A stretch of DNA of 64,000 bases from Actinoplanes lutulentus. Lineage in GTDB: Bacteria; Actinomycetota; Actinomycetes; Mycobacteriales; Micromonosporaceae. How positions within the stretch are numbered: the first letter of the stretch is position 1; every line of letters begins with the position of its first letter. Below the pieces are notes generated by a model that was given only the letters and a program-made list of their open reading frames with translations, made no database searches and was not told where the DNA came from. Shown in pieces: positions 57,799-64,000 of the stretch. The position numbers were made by a program, and so were the translations under genes. The DNA lies in the NCBI RefSeq assembly GCF_003259845.1, contig NZ_QLMJ01000005.1:310001-374000 (forward strand), read 5' to 3'.

Positions 57799-58317
57799 TC
57801 ACGCGTTGGCGCAGGTGCCTGCCTTCTTCTGCACCGCGATCGCCTTCACCGCGCCGAGCTTGTAGAGAGCGAGACCCTCCTTGGCCGGCTCCAGCTTCCA
57901 GGCGTCCTTTTCGTAGGCCATCGTGTAGGACTGCGCCGCGACCAGCTGCTTCGCGATCACGATGGCCTTGTCGGCGCCCTCCATCCGGGCGCTGGTCAGC
58001 TGGATCGCGAGGCCCTTGCGGGAGCAGGCCTCGTTCAGCTTGATGTAGTCGGCCTTGCTGATCGCCTGCTTGCCGGCGGCCGTGTACAGCTCCCAGGCGC
58101 CGGCGAAGTCCCCGCCGCTGAACCGGTCGAAGACCGTCTGCGCGGCGGCCTTCGCGCCGTCGACAGTCTTCGGCTCGGGGCCACCACCGGCCGCCGCTGC
58201 GGCGTTGCCGGCCGGGGCCTCGTCGGAGTCGGAGGAGCAGGCGGAGGTGACGCCCAGGACAGCGATCGCGGCGAGGGCCACGGCGGGAAGGCGACGGGTC
58301 AGGGTGGTGTAGTTCAT
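57799..58317 (-). CDS. Small lipoprotein with an NTF2-like domain
   Basis: A 172-residue lipoprotein: signal peptide and lipobox VTSAC at about residue 27, a Gly/Ala linker, then a compact domain from about 50 with TVFDRFSGGDFAGAWELYT, LNEACSRKGLAIQLTSARM and YEKDAWKLEPAKEGL. The pattern is like DUF4878/NTF2-like lipoproteins, whose role is unknown (ligand-binding or immunity functions have been seen in relatives). Two Cys beside the lipobox Cys may pair. ATG 58317; divergent from HelR. Confidence 0.65.
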   Translation of the reverse strand: MNYTTLTRRLPAVALAAIAVLGVTSACSSDSDEAPAGNAAAAAGGGPEPKTVDGAKAAAQTVFDRFSGGDFAGAWELYTAAGKQAISKADYIKLNEACSRKGLAIQLTSARMEGADKAIVIAKQLVAAQSYTMAYEKDAWKLEPAKEGLALYKLGAVKAIAVQKKAGTCANA

Positions 58318-58459
58318 GCCCCGGTTAATGGGCGCCGGGCGCCGCGCGTAACGCTCCGGCGTGTCGATGACGGATTGCGGACACTCGAACCGCAGGCCGT
58401 AACTTCACCGGGATCGGCTAGTCTGGTCGTTTGCCGAATGCTTTGGCGGAAACACAAAA

Positions 58460-58483
58460 TGGCAACCATTGAAATGGTTGCCA
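58460..58483. promoter_or_regulatory. 24-bp perfect inverted repeat upstream of helR
   Basis: TGGCAACCATT (58460-58470), GA, AATGGTTGCCA (58473-58483), ending 32 nt before the chosen TTG start. It could be a protein operator in the untranslated leader or a small hairpin. If an ATG at 58459 were used instead it would lie in the coding region, which is why the start matters. Confidence 0.55.
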
Positions 58484-58515
58484 GCGCCGGAATGATAGCA
58501 CGAAAAGGGGCGACT

Positions 58516-60810
58516 TTGTCAAGCTCGGACGCCGAGATCGATTCTGAACAGGCGTACTTGACCACGCTCTACGGGCGACTGGATCAGTTGCGTGAGCAGG
58601 CCGACCGCCGTTTGCGCGGGATCCTGCTGGAGGCCGGCGGCACCCCGCAAGGGCGAGCACAACGCGAGGCCACCCGCAGCCATTACGCCGAACAGCTCGC
58701 ACAGTTCAATTCGGTCGAGAACGGTCTTCTCTTCGGCCGGCTCGACTTCTCCGCGGACACCCCTCGATACATCGGCCGGCTCGGTCTCTTCGCCGAGGAC
58801 CGTGATCAGGATCCGCTGCTGGTCGACTGGCGTGCCCCCGCCGCCCGGCCGTTCTACCTCGCCACCGCCGTGCACCCGGACGGCGTCACCCGGCGCCGCC
58901 ACCTGCGGACGCGTGGCCGGCTGCTCACCGGCATCGACGACGAGGTGCTCGACATCGAGGCCGGCGACGGCACCGGCCGGGAGGACGTGACCGGTGAGGC
59001 GGCGCTGCTCTCGGCGCTCACGGCGAACCGCACCGGCCGGATGCGCGACATCGTCGAGACCATCCAGGCGGAACAGGACGAGGTGATCCGTTCCGGACTG
59101 CCCGGCGTCCTGGTCGTGCAGGGCGGGCCCGGCACCGGCAAGACGGCCGTGGCACTGCACCGGGCGGCTTACCTGCTCTACACGTACCGGGAGCAGCTGA
59201 CCCGGTCCGGCGTGCTGATCCTCGGCCCGAACACCACGTTCCTGCGGTACATCTCCCAGGTCCTGCCGTCGCTCGCCGAGACCGGTGTGCTGCTGGCCAC
59301 GCTCGGCGACATGTTCCCCGGTGTGCGCGCCCGCGCCGTCGAGAAACCGGCCGCCGCCGCGCTCAAGGGCACCCTGCACATGCTCGACGTGCTGGAGAAC
59401 GCGGTCGCCGACCGGCAGACGGTTCCGGACGAGTTCGTCGAGGTCGACCACGACGGTTACCCGGTACGCGTCGAACGCGCGTCGCTGGAGGAGGCCCGCG
59501 CCGCGGCCCGCCGCTCCGGCCGCCCGCACAACGTGGCCCGGCAGATCTTCGTGACCGAGGCGATCCACGCCCTCTCGCTGCAGATCGCCGACCGGATCGG
59601 CGCCGACCCGCTCGGCGGCGACAACCTGCTCTCCGAGGCCGACCTCGCCGAGACCCGCCGCGAGCTGCGCGAGGACGTCGACGTGCAGCAGGCGCTCTTC
59701 GAGTTCTGGCCGGTGCTCACCCCGCGCCAGGTGCTGCGCGACCTGCTGTCCGACGACGAGCGCCTGGAATCGGCCGGGTGCACCCCTGCCGAGCGCGCGC
59801 TGCTGCTGCGTTCGCGAGAGGCCGGCTGGGCGCCGGCCGACATCCCGCTGCTCGACGAGCTCGCCGAACTGCTCGGCATCGACGACACCCTCAAGGTGCG
59901 TGAGCAGCAGCGCCAGCGCAACGCCGCGATCGAGTACGCCGAGGGCGTGCTGGAGATCGTCGAAGGCTCCCGGTCACTCGACTTCGAGGACGAGGGCGCC
60001 GAGAAGGACGAGATCCTCTCCGCCCTGGACGTCGTCGACGCGAGCGCCTTCGTCGAACGCCACGAGGTGATCGACACGCGTACCGCCGCCGAGCGCGCCG
60101 CCGCGGACCGGACCTGGGTGTTCGGCCACGTGATCGTCGACGAGGCGCAGGAGCTGTCGCCGATGGCCTGGCGTCTGCTGATGCGCCGCTGCCCGAGCCG
60201 GTCGATGACGGTGGTCGGCGACGTGGCACAGACTTCCGAGCTGGCCGGCACCACCGGCTGGGAGCAGGTCTTCGAGCCCTACGTGGCGCAGCGCTGGCGC
60301 CTCGTCGAGCTCACCGTGAACTACCGCACGCCCGCCGAGGTGATGGCGGTGGCCGCGGACGTGCTCGCGGCGGTCGACCCGGCCTTGCGGCCGCCTCGCT
60401 CAGTGCGCTCCGCCGGCGTCACACCATGGGCACGCCGGGTGCCTCCGGTCACCCTTTCCGAAGAACTGATCGCAGACGTACGCAAGGAAGCGGCCTCGAT
60501 CGAGGAAGGACGCCTCGGCGTGCTGGTGCCGGAGGGGCTGGAGGAGTCTCTCGGGGCGGCCCTGGTGGCTTCCGTACCCGGCGCGGCCGTGGGGGAGCAG
60601 CCCGACCTGCTCAACCACGTGGTCCTGATGACCGTGCGCCAGGCGAAGGGCCTGGAGTTCGACTCGGTGCTGGTCGTCGAGCCGGGCCAGATCATCGCGG
60701 AGAGCCCCCGCGGACTGTCCGACCTTTACGTGGCGGTCACCCGGGCAACCCGGCGCCTCGGCATCCTCTACACCGGCGAGCTCCCCGAGGTCCTCGGCAC
60801 ACTCGCCTGA
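58516..60810 (+). CDS. helR: RNA polymerase-recycling helicase HelR (HelD-like)
   Basis: A 764-residue UvrD-like SF1 helicase of the HelD/HelR class. It has the HelD hallmark LLVDWRAPAARPF (101-113), Walker A GGPGTGKT (203-210), IVDEAQELSPM, the helicase motif TVVGDVAQT, NYRTPAEV, and MTVRQAKGLEFDSVLVVEP. An N-terminal coiled coil (1-65) would enter the secondary channel of RNA polymerase. HelR dissociates rifamycin-bound or stalled polymerase. TTG 58516 is chosen (AAAAGGGG 5 nt upstream); an ATG at 58459 would add 19 residues. I see no rifamycin-associated element in the 200 bp upstream. Confidence 0.85.
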   Translation: MSSSDAEIDSEQAYLTTLYGRLDQLREQADRRLRGILLEAGGTPQGRAQREATRSHYAEQLAQFNSVENGLLFGRLDFSADTPRYIGRLGLFAEDRDQDPLLVDWRAPAARPFYLATAVHPDGVTRRRHLRTRGRLLTGIDDEVLDIEAGDGTGREDVTGEAALLSALTANRTGRMRDIVETIQAEQDEVIRSGLPGVLVVQGGPGTGKTAVALHRAAYLLYTYREQLTRSGVLILGPNTTFLRYISQVLPSLAETGVLLATLGDMFPGVRARAVEKPAAAALKGTLHMLDVLENAVADRQTVPDEFVEVDHDGYPVRVERASLEEARAAARRSGRPHNVARQIFVTEAIHALSLQIADRIGADPLGGDNLLSEADLAETRRELREDVDVQQALFEFWPVLTPRQVLRDLLSDDERLESAGCTPAERALLLRSREAGWAPADIPLLDELAELLGIDDTLKVREQQRQRNAAIEYAEGVLEIVEGSRSLDFEDEGAEKDEILSALDVVDASAFVERHEVIDTRTAAERAAADRTWVFGHVIVDEAQELSPMAWRLLMRRCPSRSMTVVGDVAQTSELAGTTGWEQVFEPYVAQRWRLVELTVNYRTPAEVMAVAADVLAAVDPALRPPRSVRSAGVTPWARRVPPVTLSEELIADVRKEAASIEEGRLGVLVPEGLEESLGAALVASVPGAAVGEQPDLLNHVVLMTVRQAKGLEFDSVLVVEPGQIIAESPRGLSDLYVAVTRATRRLGILYTGELPEVLGTLA

Positions 60811-60827
60811 GTTCGTGCGTACCCAAG

Positions 60828-60860
60828 AAGGCTCGGCGTCTCTGGGACGCCGAGCCTTTT
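60828..60860 (+). terminator. Intrinsic terminator of helR
   Basis: AAGGCTCGGCGTC (60828-60840) pairs with GACGCCGAGCCTT (60846-60858), loop TCTGG, followed by TTTT. It is immediately followed by a G-rich hexamer repeat. Confidence 0.85.
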
Positions 60861-60861
60861 C

Positions 60862-60891
60862 GGTGAGGGTGAGGGTGAGGGTGAGGGTGGG
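60862..60891 (+). repeat. Five GGTGAG/GGTGGG hexamers (G-quadruplex-capable)
   Basis: GGTGAG is repeated four times then GGTGGG, giving four G-tracts of three or more separated by TGA, directly after the helR terminator and directly abutting the stop codon of the leftward sigma gene. Confidence 0.8.
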
Positions 60892-61791
60892 TTACGCGGC
60901 GGTGGTTGCGAGGGTGCGGGTGTGGCCCTGGGCGTTGGTCATCGCGAGGCGGCTGCGCATGGACGTGTTGGTCGCGATGTTGTTGTAGTAGGTGGCGCGG
61001 CGGCGGGCCACGATGCTCTCCGGGTTGTCCGGGACCGGCGCCATGTCCGGGTTGAGGTGGGTGTTCAGGCCGTCCTTGAGCAGGGACAGCGCCTCGGCGC
61101 GGAGCTGGCTGACGCGGCTCTCGGTGACGCCCAGGTCGGCGGCGATGTCGGCCATCGGGCGCTCACGCAGGAAGTACTCGGTGACGACGGTCTGCAGGCG
61201 CTCCGGCAGCGAGTCGATCGCGTGGTGCAGGTAACCGATCTGCTCGCGGCGCAGCAGCATCTCCTCCGGGCCCGGGGCGCGCTCGGTGACCATGTCGTCG
61301 GCGCTGCTCGTGGTGAAGCCCTGGAGGGAGAGAACGGTGGCGCGCTGCACGTCGGTGTCGGTGCGCTGCAGGTCGTCGGTGGTGGTGCCGAGCGCCTGCG
61401 CCAGCTCCTCCGGCGTGGGGGTACGGCCCAGCGTGGTGATGAGCTGCTGGCGGGTCGTGTCGGTGGTGCGGGCCTTCGAGCGCACCGAGCGGGTCGCCCA
61501 GTCCAGCGAGCGCAGCTCGTCGAGGAGTGCGCCGCGGATGCGGGTTCCGGCGAAGCGGTTGAACGGGACGCCGCGCTCCGGATCGAAGCCGCGCGCCGCG
61601 GTGACCAGGGCGTGCAGACCGGCGCTGGTCAGGTCGTCGCGGTGGATGTGGTTGGGGATCCGGCTCAGCATGTCCCGCACCAGGTGACCGACGAGCGGCA
61701 TGTTGGTACGGATCAACTCCTCCTGCTCCTTGGCGGAAAGCACCGAGCTGGTGGTGGCGGCAAGGTCTGCAGCGATCGCTACGTCGTTCAT
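60892..61791 (-). CDS. FliA/WhiG-type sigma factor, copy 2
   Basis: A 299-residue paralogue of copy 1, from ATG 61791 (GGGGGAG 6 nt upstream). Region 2: MPLVGHLVRDML, DDLTSAGLHALVTAARGFDPERGVPF, IRGALLDELRSLDWATRSVR; region 3: LGRTPTPEELAQALG; region 4: LQTVVTEYFLRERPMADIAADLGVTESRVSQL. The C-terminal tail has VARRRATYYNNIATNTSMRS, aligned with the tail of copy 1, which is not part of standard FliA. The N-terminus is extended by about 35 residues. Its stop abuts the G-rich repeat and the helR terminator region. Confidence 0.85.
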   Translation of the reverse strand: MNDVAIAADLAATTSSVLSAKEQEELIRTNMPLVGHLVRDMLSRIPNHIHRDDLTSAGLHALVTAARGFDPERGVPFNRFAGTRIRGALLDELRSLDWATRSVRSKARTTDTTRQQLITTLGRTPTPEELAQALGTTTDDLQRTDTDVQRATVLSLQGFTTSSADDMVTERAPGPEEMLLRREQIGYLHHAIDSLPERLQTVVTEYFLRERPMADIAADLGVTESRVSQLRAEALSLLKDGLNTHLNPDMAPVPDNPESIVARRRATYYNNIATNTSMRSRLAMTNAQGHTRTLATTAA

Positions 61792-61973
61792 GTCGTCTCC
61801 CCCGTTGTTGTCGGCGCCTTGCGGCACCGGCTGACATGGAGAAGATTCGCGAACGCAGGGTGCATGGCCGGGTCACTCACGGTTGCGTACCGGTTGTACC
61901 CGGCAGGCCTTCCGCGGCGTTGTCCAGCTATCGGCGGCGGGGAGGGCGGCTTGAGGGTTCTACTCTGTGCCGC

Positions 61974-62471
61974 ATGGATCTGAGCGACACCGGTTCGACA
62001 GTCAATATCCTCGCCGGCCTGCTCATCGCGATCGGGGCGATCGGCGTCATGCTGCCGGTCATCCCCGGACTGCTGCTCAGCTGGTCAGGAGTGCTGCTCT
62101 GGGCGCTGCTCGGCAGCGGGAGCGGTGGCGTCCGGTGGACCGTGCTGGGCGTCGCCACGCTGATCGCCGGCGCCGGCCTGGTGATCAAGTTCCTGTGGCC
62201 GGGGAAGAAGCTGCGCAACACGGTGCCGAACTCGGCGCTGCTGGCCGGCGGTGTGCTCGGGTTGATCGGGTTCTTCGTGGTGCCGGTGGTCGGGCTGGTG
62301 CTCGGGTTCGTGCTCGGCATCTGGCTGGTCGAGGTGAACCGGCTCGGCTCGGAGCGCGCGTGGCCGTCGACCCGGTCGGCGATCGCCGCGGTGGGGTTGT
62401 CGCTGCTGGTGGAGTTCGCGGCGGCGCTGGGGATCGCGGTCGTCTGGGTGGTCGGCCTGATCCTGAGCTAG
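61974..62471 (+). CDS. DUF456 membrane protein
   Basis: A 165-residue integral membrane protein with four predicted helices: ILAGLLIAIGAIGVMLPVIPG, LSWSGVLLWALLG, WTVLGVATLIAGAGLVIKFL and LGLIGFFVVPVVGLVLGFVLG, plus a C-terminal pair. The VMLPVIPG...W and GFFVVPVVGLVLG motifs are those of DUF456; function unknown. ATG 61974 has no clear ribosome site (TACTCT lies about 13 nt before), so a leaderless message is possible (inference). The stop overlaps that of the converging carboxypeptidase gene by 4 bp. Confidence 0.75.
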   Translation: MDLSDTGSTVNILAGLLIAIGAIGVMLPVIPGLLLSWSGVLLWALLGSGSGGVRWTVLGVATLIAGAGLVIKFLWPGKKLRNTVPNSALLAGGVLGLIGFFVVPVVGLVLGFVLGIWLVEVNRLGSERAWPSTRSAIAAVGLSLLVEFAAALGIAVVWVVGLILS

Positions 62472-63700
62472 AGACGGGACAGGCGGCGTCTGCGGCGCTG
62501 GATGGCCAGGAGCAGCAGGGGCGCCACGGCGAGCATCACCGCGACGGAGAGTGCGGCGACCACCGACAGGGCGCGCGGCGCCTCGTCGGGGGACGTCGCC
62601 GCCGGCCGTTCGCCGGCGGCCTCGCCCTTGGGCGCCGACTCGGGCTCCGGCTCGCCCGCCTGGGCTGAGGCGACCTCTTCCGGCGTCACCAGGTTGCCGA
62701 CCGAGGTGCCCTGCGGCAGCGAGAAGCCCCAGTCCAGCAGCGCGGCGCCCTGCTCCCAGCCGCGCTGCGGCCGGGCCTCGGCGCCGAGCAGCGTGGCCAC
62801 CAGGCGGCGCCCGCCCCGCTCGGCCCCGCCGACGTAACTGTGCCGGGCGAGCGTGGTGAAGCCGGTCTTGCCGCCGAGCGCGCCGTCGTAGTTGTAGATC
62901 AGCTTGTTCTCGTTCTGGAACTGGAAGCCGCTCGCCTTCGGCTTCTTCTGCGCCGGCATCTTCGCCACCTTGGTGAGCGCGTACTTGCGGAAGTCAGCGT
63001 TGGCGAAACACACCCGCGCGATCAGAGCGAGGTCGTACGCACTGGTGAACTGCCCCTTGCCGTCCAGCCCCGAGGGCGTCACGGCGTGCGTCTGGTACGC
63101 GCCCAGCGAGGCCGCGAGCGCGTTCATGTCGCCGACGGTCTTGGCGACGCCGTCCTTGCCGCCGCCACCGGCCATCCGGGCGAGGGCGTTCGCCGCGTCG
63201 TTGCCGGAGTTGAGGAGCAGACCCAGCCAGAGCGTGGAGATCGGGTACTTGCCGCCGACGACCAGGCCCACCGCGGAGCTGCCCGGCTCGATGTCCAGAT
63301 CGCTGCGCACGATGGTGACCTGCTGTTTCGGATCGAGACCGGCGATCGCGGTGGCGGCCAGCAGCATCTTCTGCACGCTGGCCGGCGTCTGGTGCACGTG
63401 CGGGCCGCAGGCGCCGAGGATCTCGCCGGTGTCCAGGTCGGCGACCATCCAGGTGGTCGCGGTCAGGGCCGGCGGGCTCTTCACGCCCTGGGGGACGACC
63501 AGGCCGTGGGTGGCGAGGTCGTCGCCGCCGACCACCATCTGTTCGGCGTTCTCCGCCGGCGGGACAGGCCGGGGCGGAGCGCTCGGCTTGGCGACCTTGG
63601 GCTTGGGGCAGGGGATCTCAGCTTTGCCAGCTGCTTGCACCGGAGCCGGGATCAGCAGGAGCAGGGTGGCACTGAGGGCCGCAAGGATCTTCACGGCCAA
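62468..63700 (-). CDS. D-alanyl-D-alanine carboxypeptidase (S11, DacC-like)
   Basis: A 410-residue penicillin-binding protein. The signal peptide is residues 1-23. The S11 domain has SVQK (Ser108, Lys111), SGN at 165-167 and KTG in GGKTGFTT. A beta-rich C-terminal region follows, then an acidic linker and a terminal membrane helix with a basic tail (RRRRRLSRL), so it is membrane-anchored outside the cell. It trims the pentapeptide D-Ala of peptidoglycan. The start is TTG 63700, with GTG 63694 as an alternative; both overlap the end of the upstream gene. Confidence 0.88.
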   Translation of the reverse strand: MAVKILAALSATLLLLIPAPVQAAGKAEIPCPKPKVAKPSAPPRPVPPAENAEQMVVGGDDLATHGLVVPQGVKSPPALTATTWMVADLDTGEILGACGPHVHQTPASVQKMLLAATAIAGLDPKQQVTIVRSDLDIEPGSSAVGLVVGGKYPISTLWLGLLLNSGNDAANALARMAGGGGKDGVAKTVGDMNALAASLGAYQTHAVTPSGLDGKGQFTSAYDLALIARVCFANADFRKYALTKVAKMPAQKKPKASGFQFQNENKLIYNYDGALGGKTGFTTLARHSYVGGAERGGRRLVATLLGAEARPQRGWEQGAALLDWGFSLPQGTSVGNLVTPEEVASAQAGEPEPESAPKGEAAGERPAATSPDEAPRALSVVAALSVAVMLAVAPLLLLAIQRRRRRLSRL

Positions 63701-64000
63701 CGAACTCCCGCCTCCAGGCGCCGGTCGAGCAGTTGCTTCAACGGGATCGGCTCACCGTCGCCGCCGCCCGCGCCGACGATCAGGCGGGGCCGGCTCGGTG
63801 AGAGGTCGGCGCCGGTGAACCGGGCGCGCAGTGACGACGGCACGGTGAGGATGTAGTACTCCCCGTCCTCGCCGACGGCGACCGAACGGTCCGACTTCAG
63901 GTACCACCCTTTGACCCGCGTCCGATAGGTGGAGCGGCCGGACAGGGCACGGGCACTCAGCGGGGACGGCGTGAGGCCGTGCTCCCGCGCCTGCCCCACG
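63691..64000 (-). CDS. Conserved hypothetical protein, 3' part only (truncated by window edge)
   Basis: The last about 102 codons of a leftward gene whose start is beyond the window (a GTG at 63999 could be internal). Recognisable phrases are REHGLTPSPLSARALSGRST, YRTRVKGWYLKSDRSVAVGEDGEYYILTVP and VGAGGGDGEPIPLKQLLDRRL, the pattern of a small conserved actinobacterial protein I know only as hypothetical. It overlaps the carboxypeptidase start by up to 10 bp, so the two are probably one operon. Confidence 0.55.
   Translation of the reverse strand, partial: VGQAREHGLTPSPLSARALSGRSTYRTRVKGWYLKSDRSVAVGEDGEYYILTVPSSLRARFTGADLSPSRPRLIVGAGGGDGEPIPLKQLLDRRLEAGVRWP

Noticed and set aside
57748..58515. 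Extension of HelR leftwards to a 1020-residue protein
   Set aside because: The first 250 codons are antisense to the lipoprotein gene, and HelR sequence begins at the TTG with a good ribosome site.

Overview
The window is high-GC actinobacterial DNA, most likely from Actinoplanes or a close relative in the Micromonosporaceae. The evidence is third-position G/C bias throughout, GTG and TTG starts with purine-rich ribosome sites, a HelR-type RNA-polymerase helicase, large ATP-binding LuxR regulators, and two FliA/WhiG-type sigma factors of the kind used by motile-spore actinoplanetes. I see no rRNA, tRNA, CRISPR array, insertion sequence or prophage. The window reads as ordinary chromosome carrying several accessory cassettes. 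Both ends cut through genes.

Layout. 0-1.7 kb: end of a membrane-anchored repeat protein, then a Cys-rich DUF1540 gene behind three evenly spaced iron-box-like sites. 1.9-5.8 kb: a tight leftward operon of Nudix/winged-helix regulator, J-domain/kinase-fold protein, vWA protein and a divergent PurA-like ligase, with a long palindrome at its head. This is the best candidate here for an undescribed system. 6-11.9 kb: an exported-protein island with an IPT/TIG protein, a subtilase on a Thr/Pro stalk, and three paralogous membrane proteins sharing a CWRTS domain. 12.1-20.4 kb: a second leftward vWA operon (SWIM-zinc protein, MoxR ATPase, DUF5682 protein, vWA protein) followed by a methyltransferase. 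20.5-23.5 kb: an epimerase-like protein, an EamA transporter with a divergent MarR regulator, and a glutathionyl-hydroquinone-reductase-like protein.

23.5-24.5 kb and 36.6-37.1 kb are long gene-free stretches that share related repeat elements. Between them lie a two-component system with a lipoprotein, a DUF5995 gene, a LAL-type LuxR regulator divergent from a class III cyclase, and a topoisomerase IV-like parE-parC pair. 37.1-47.7 kb: aldo/keto reductase, a small membrane protein, and a leftward sugar-uptake locus (LacI regulator, Opp-type binding protein, two permeases, two ATPases, GH1 beta-glucosidase, methyltransferase). 47.8-64 kb: sirtuin, a membrane coiled-coil protein, App1-like phosphatase, permuted NlpC/P60-like protein, a second LAL regulator with a YceI protein, DEAD-box helicase, FliA-type sigma, lipoprotein, HelR, a second FliA-type sigma, DUF456 protein and D-Ala-D-Ala carboxypeptidase.

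How genes work together. The two vWA operons look like separate regulated NTP-dependent assemblies. The LacI/ABC/GH1 locus reads as import and intracellular hydrolysis of a beta-glucoside. HelR predicts rifamycin tolerance by clearing stalled RNA polymerase. The twin sigma factors on either side of HelR share a C-terminal tail and look like an old local duplication. All positions and motifs were read by eye from the sequence. Homology statements rest on remembered family signatures, not on database searches.
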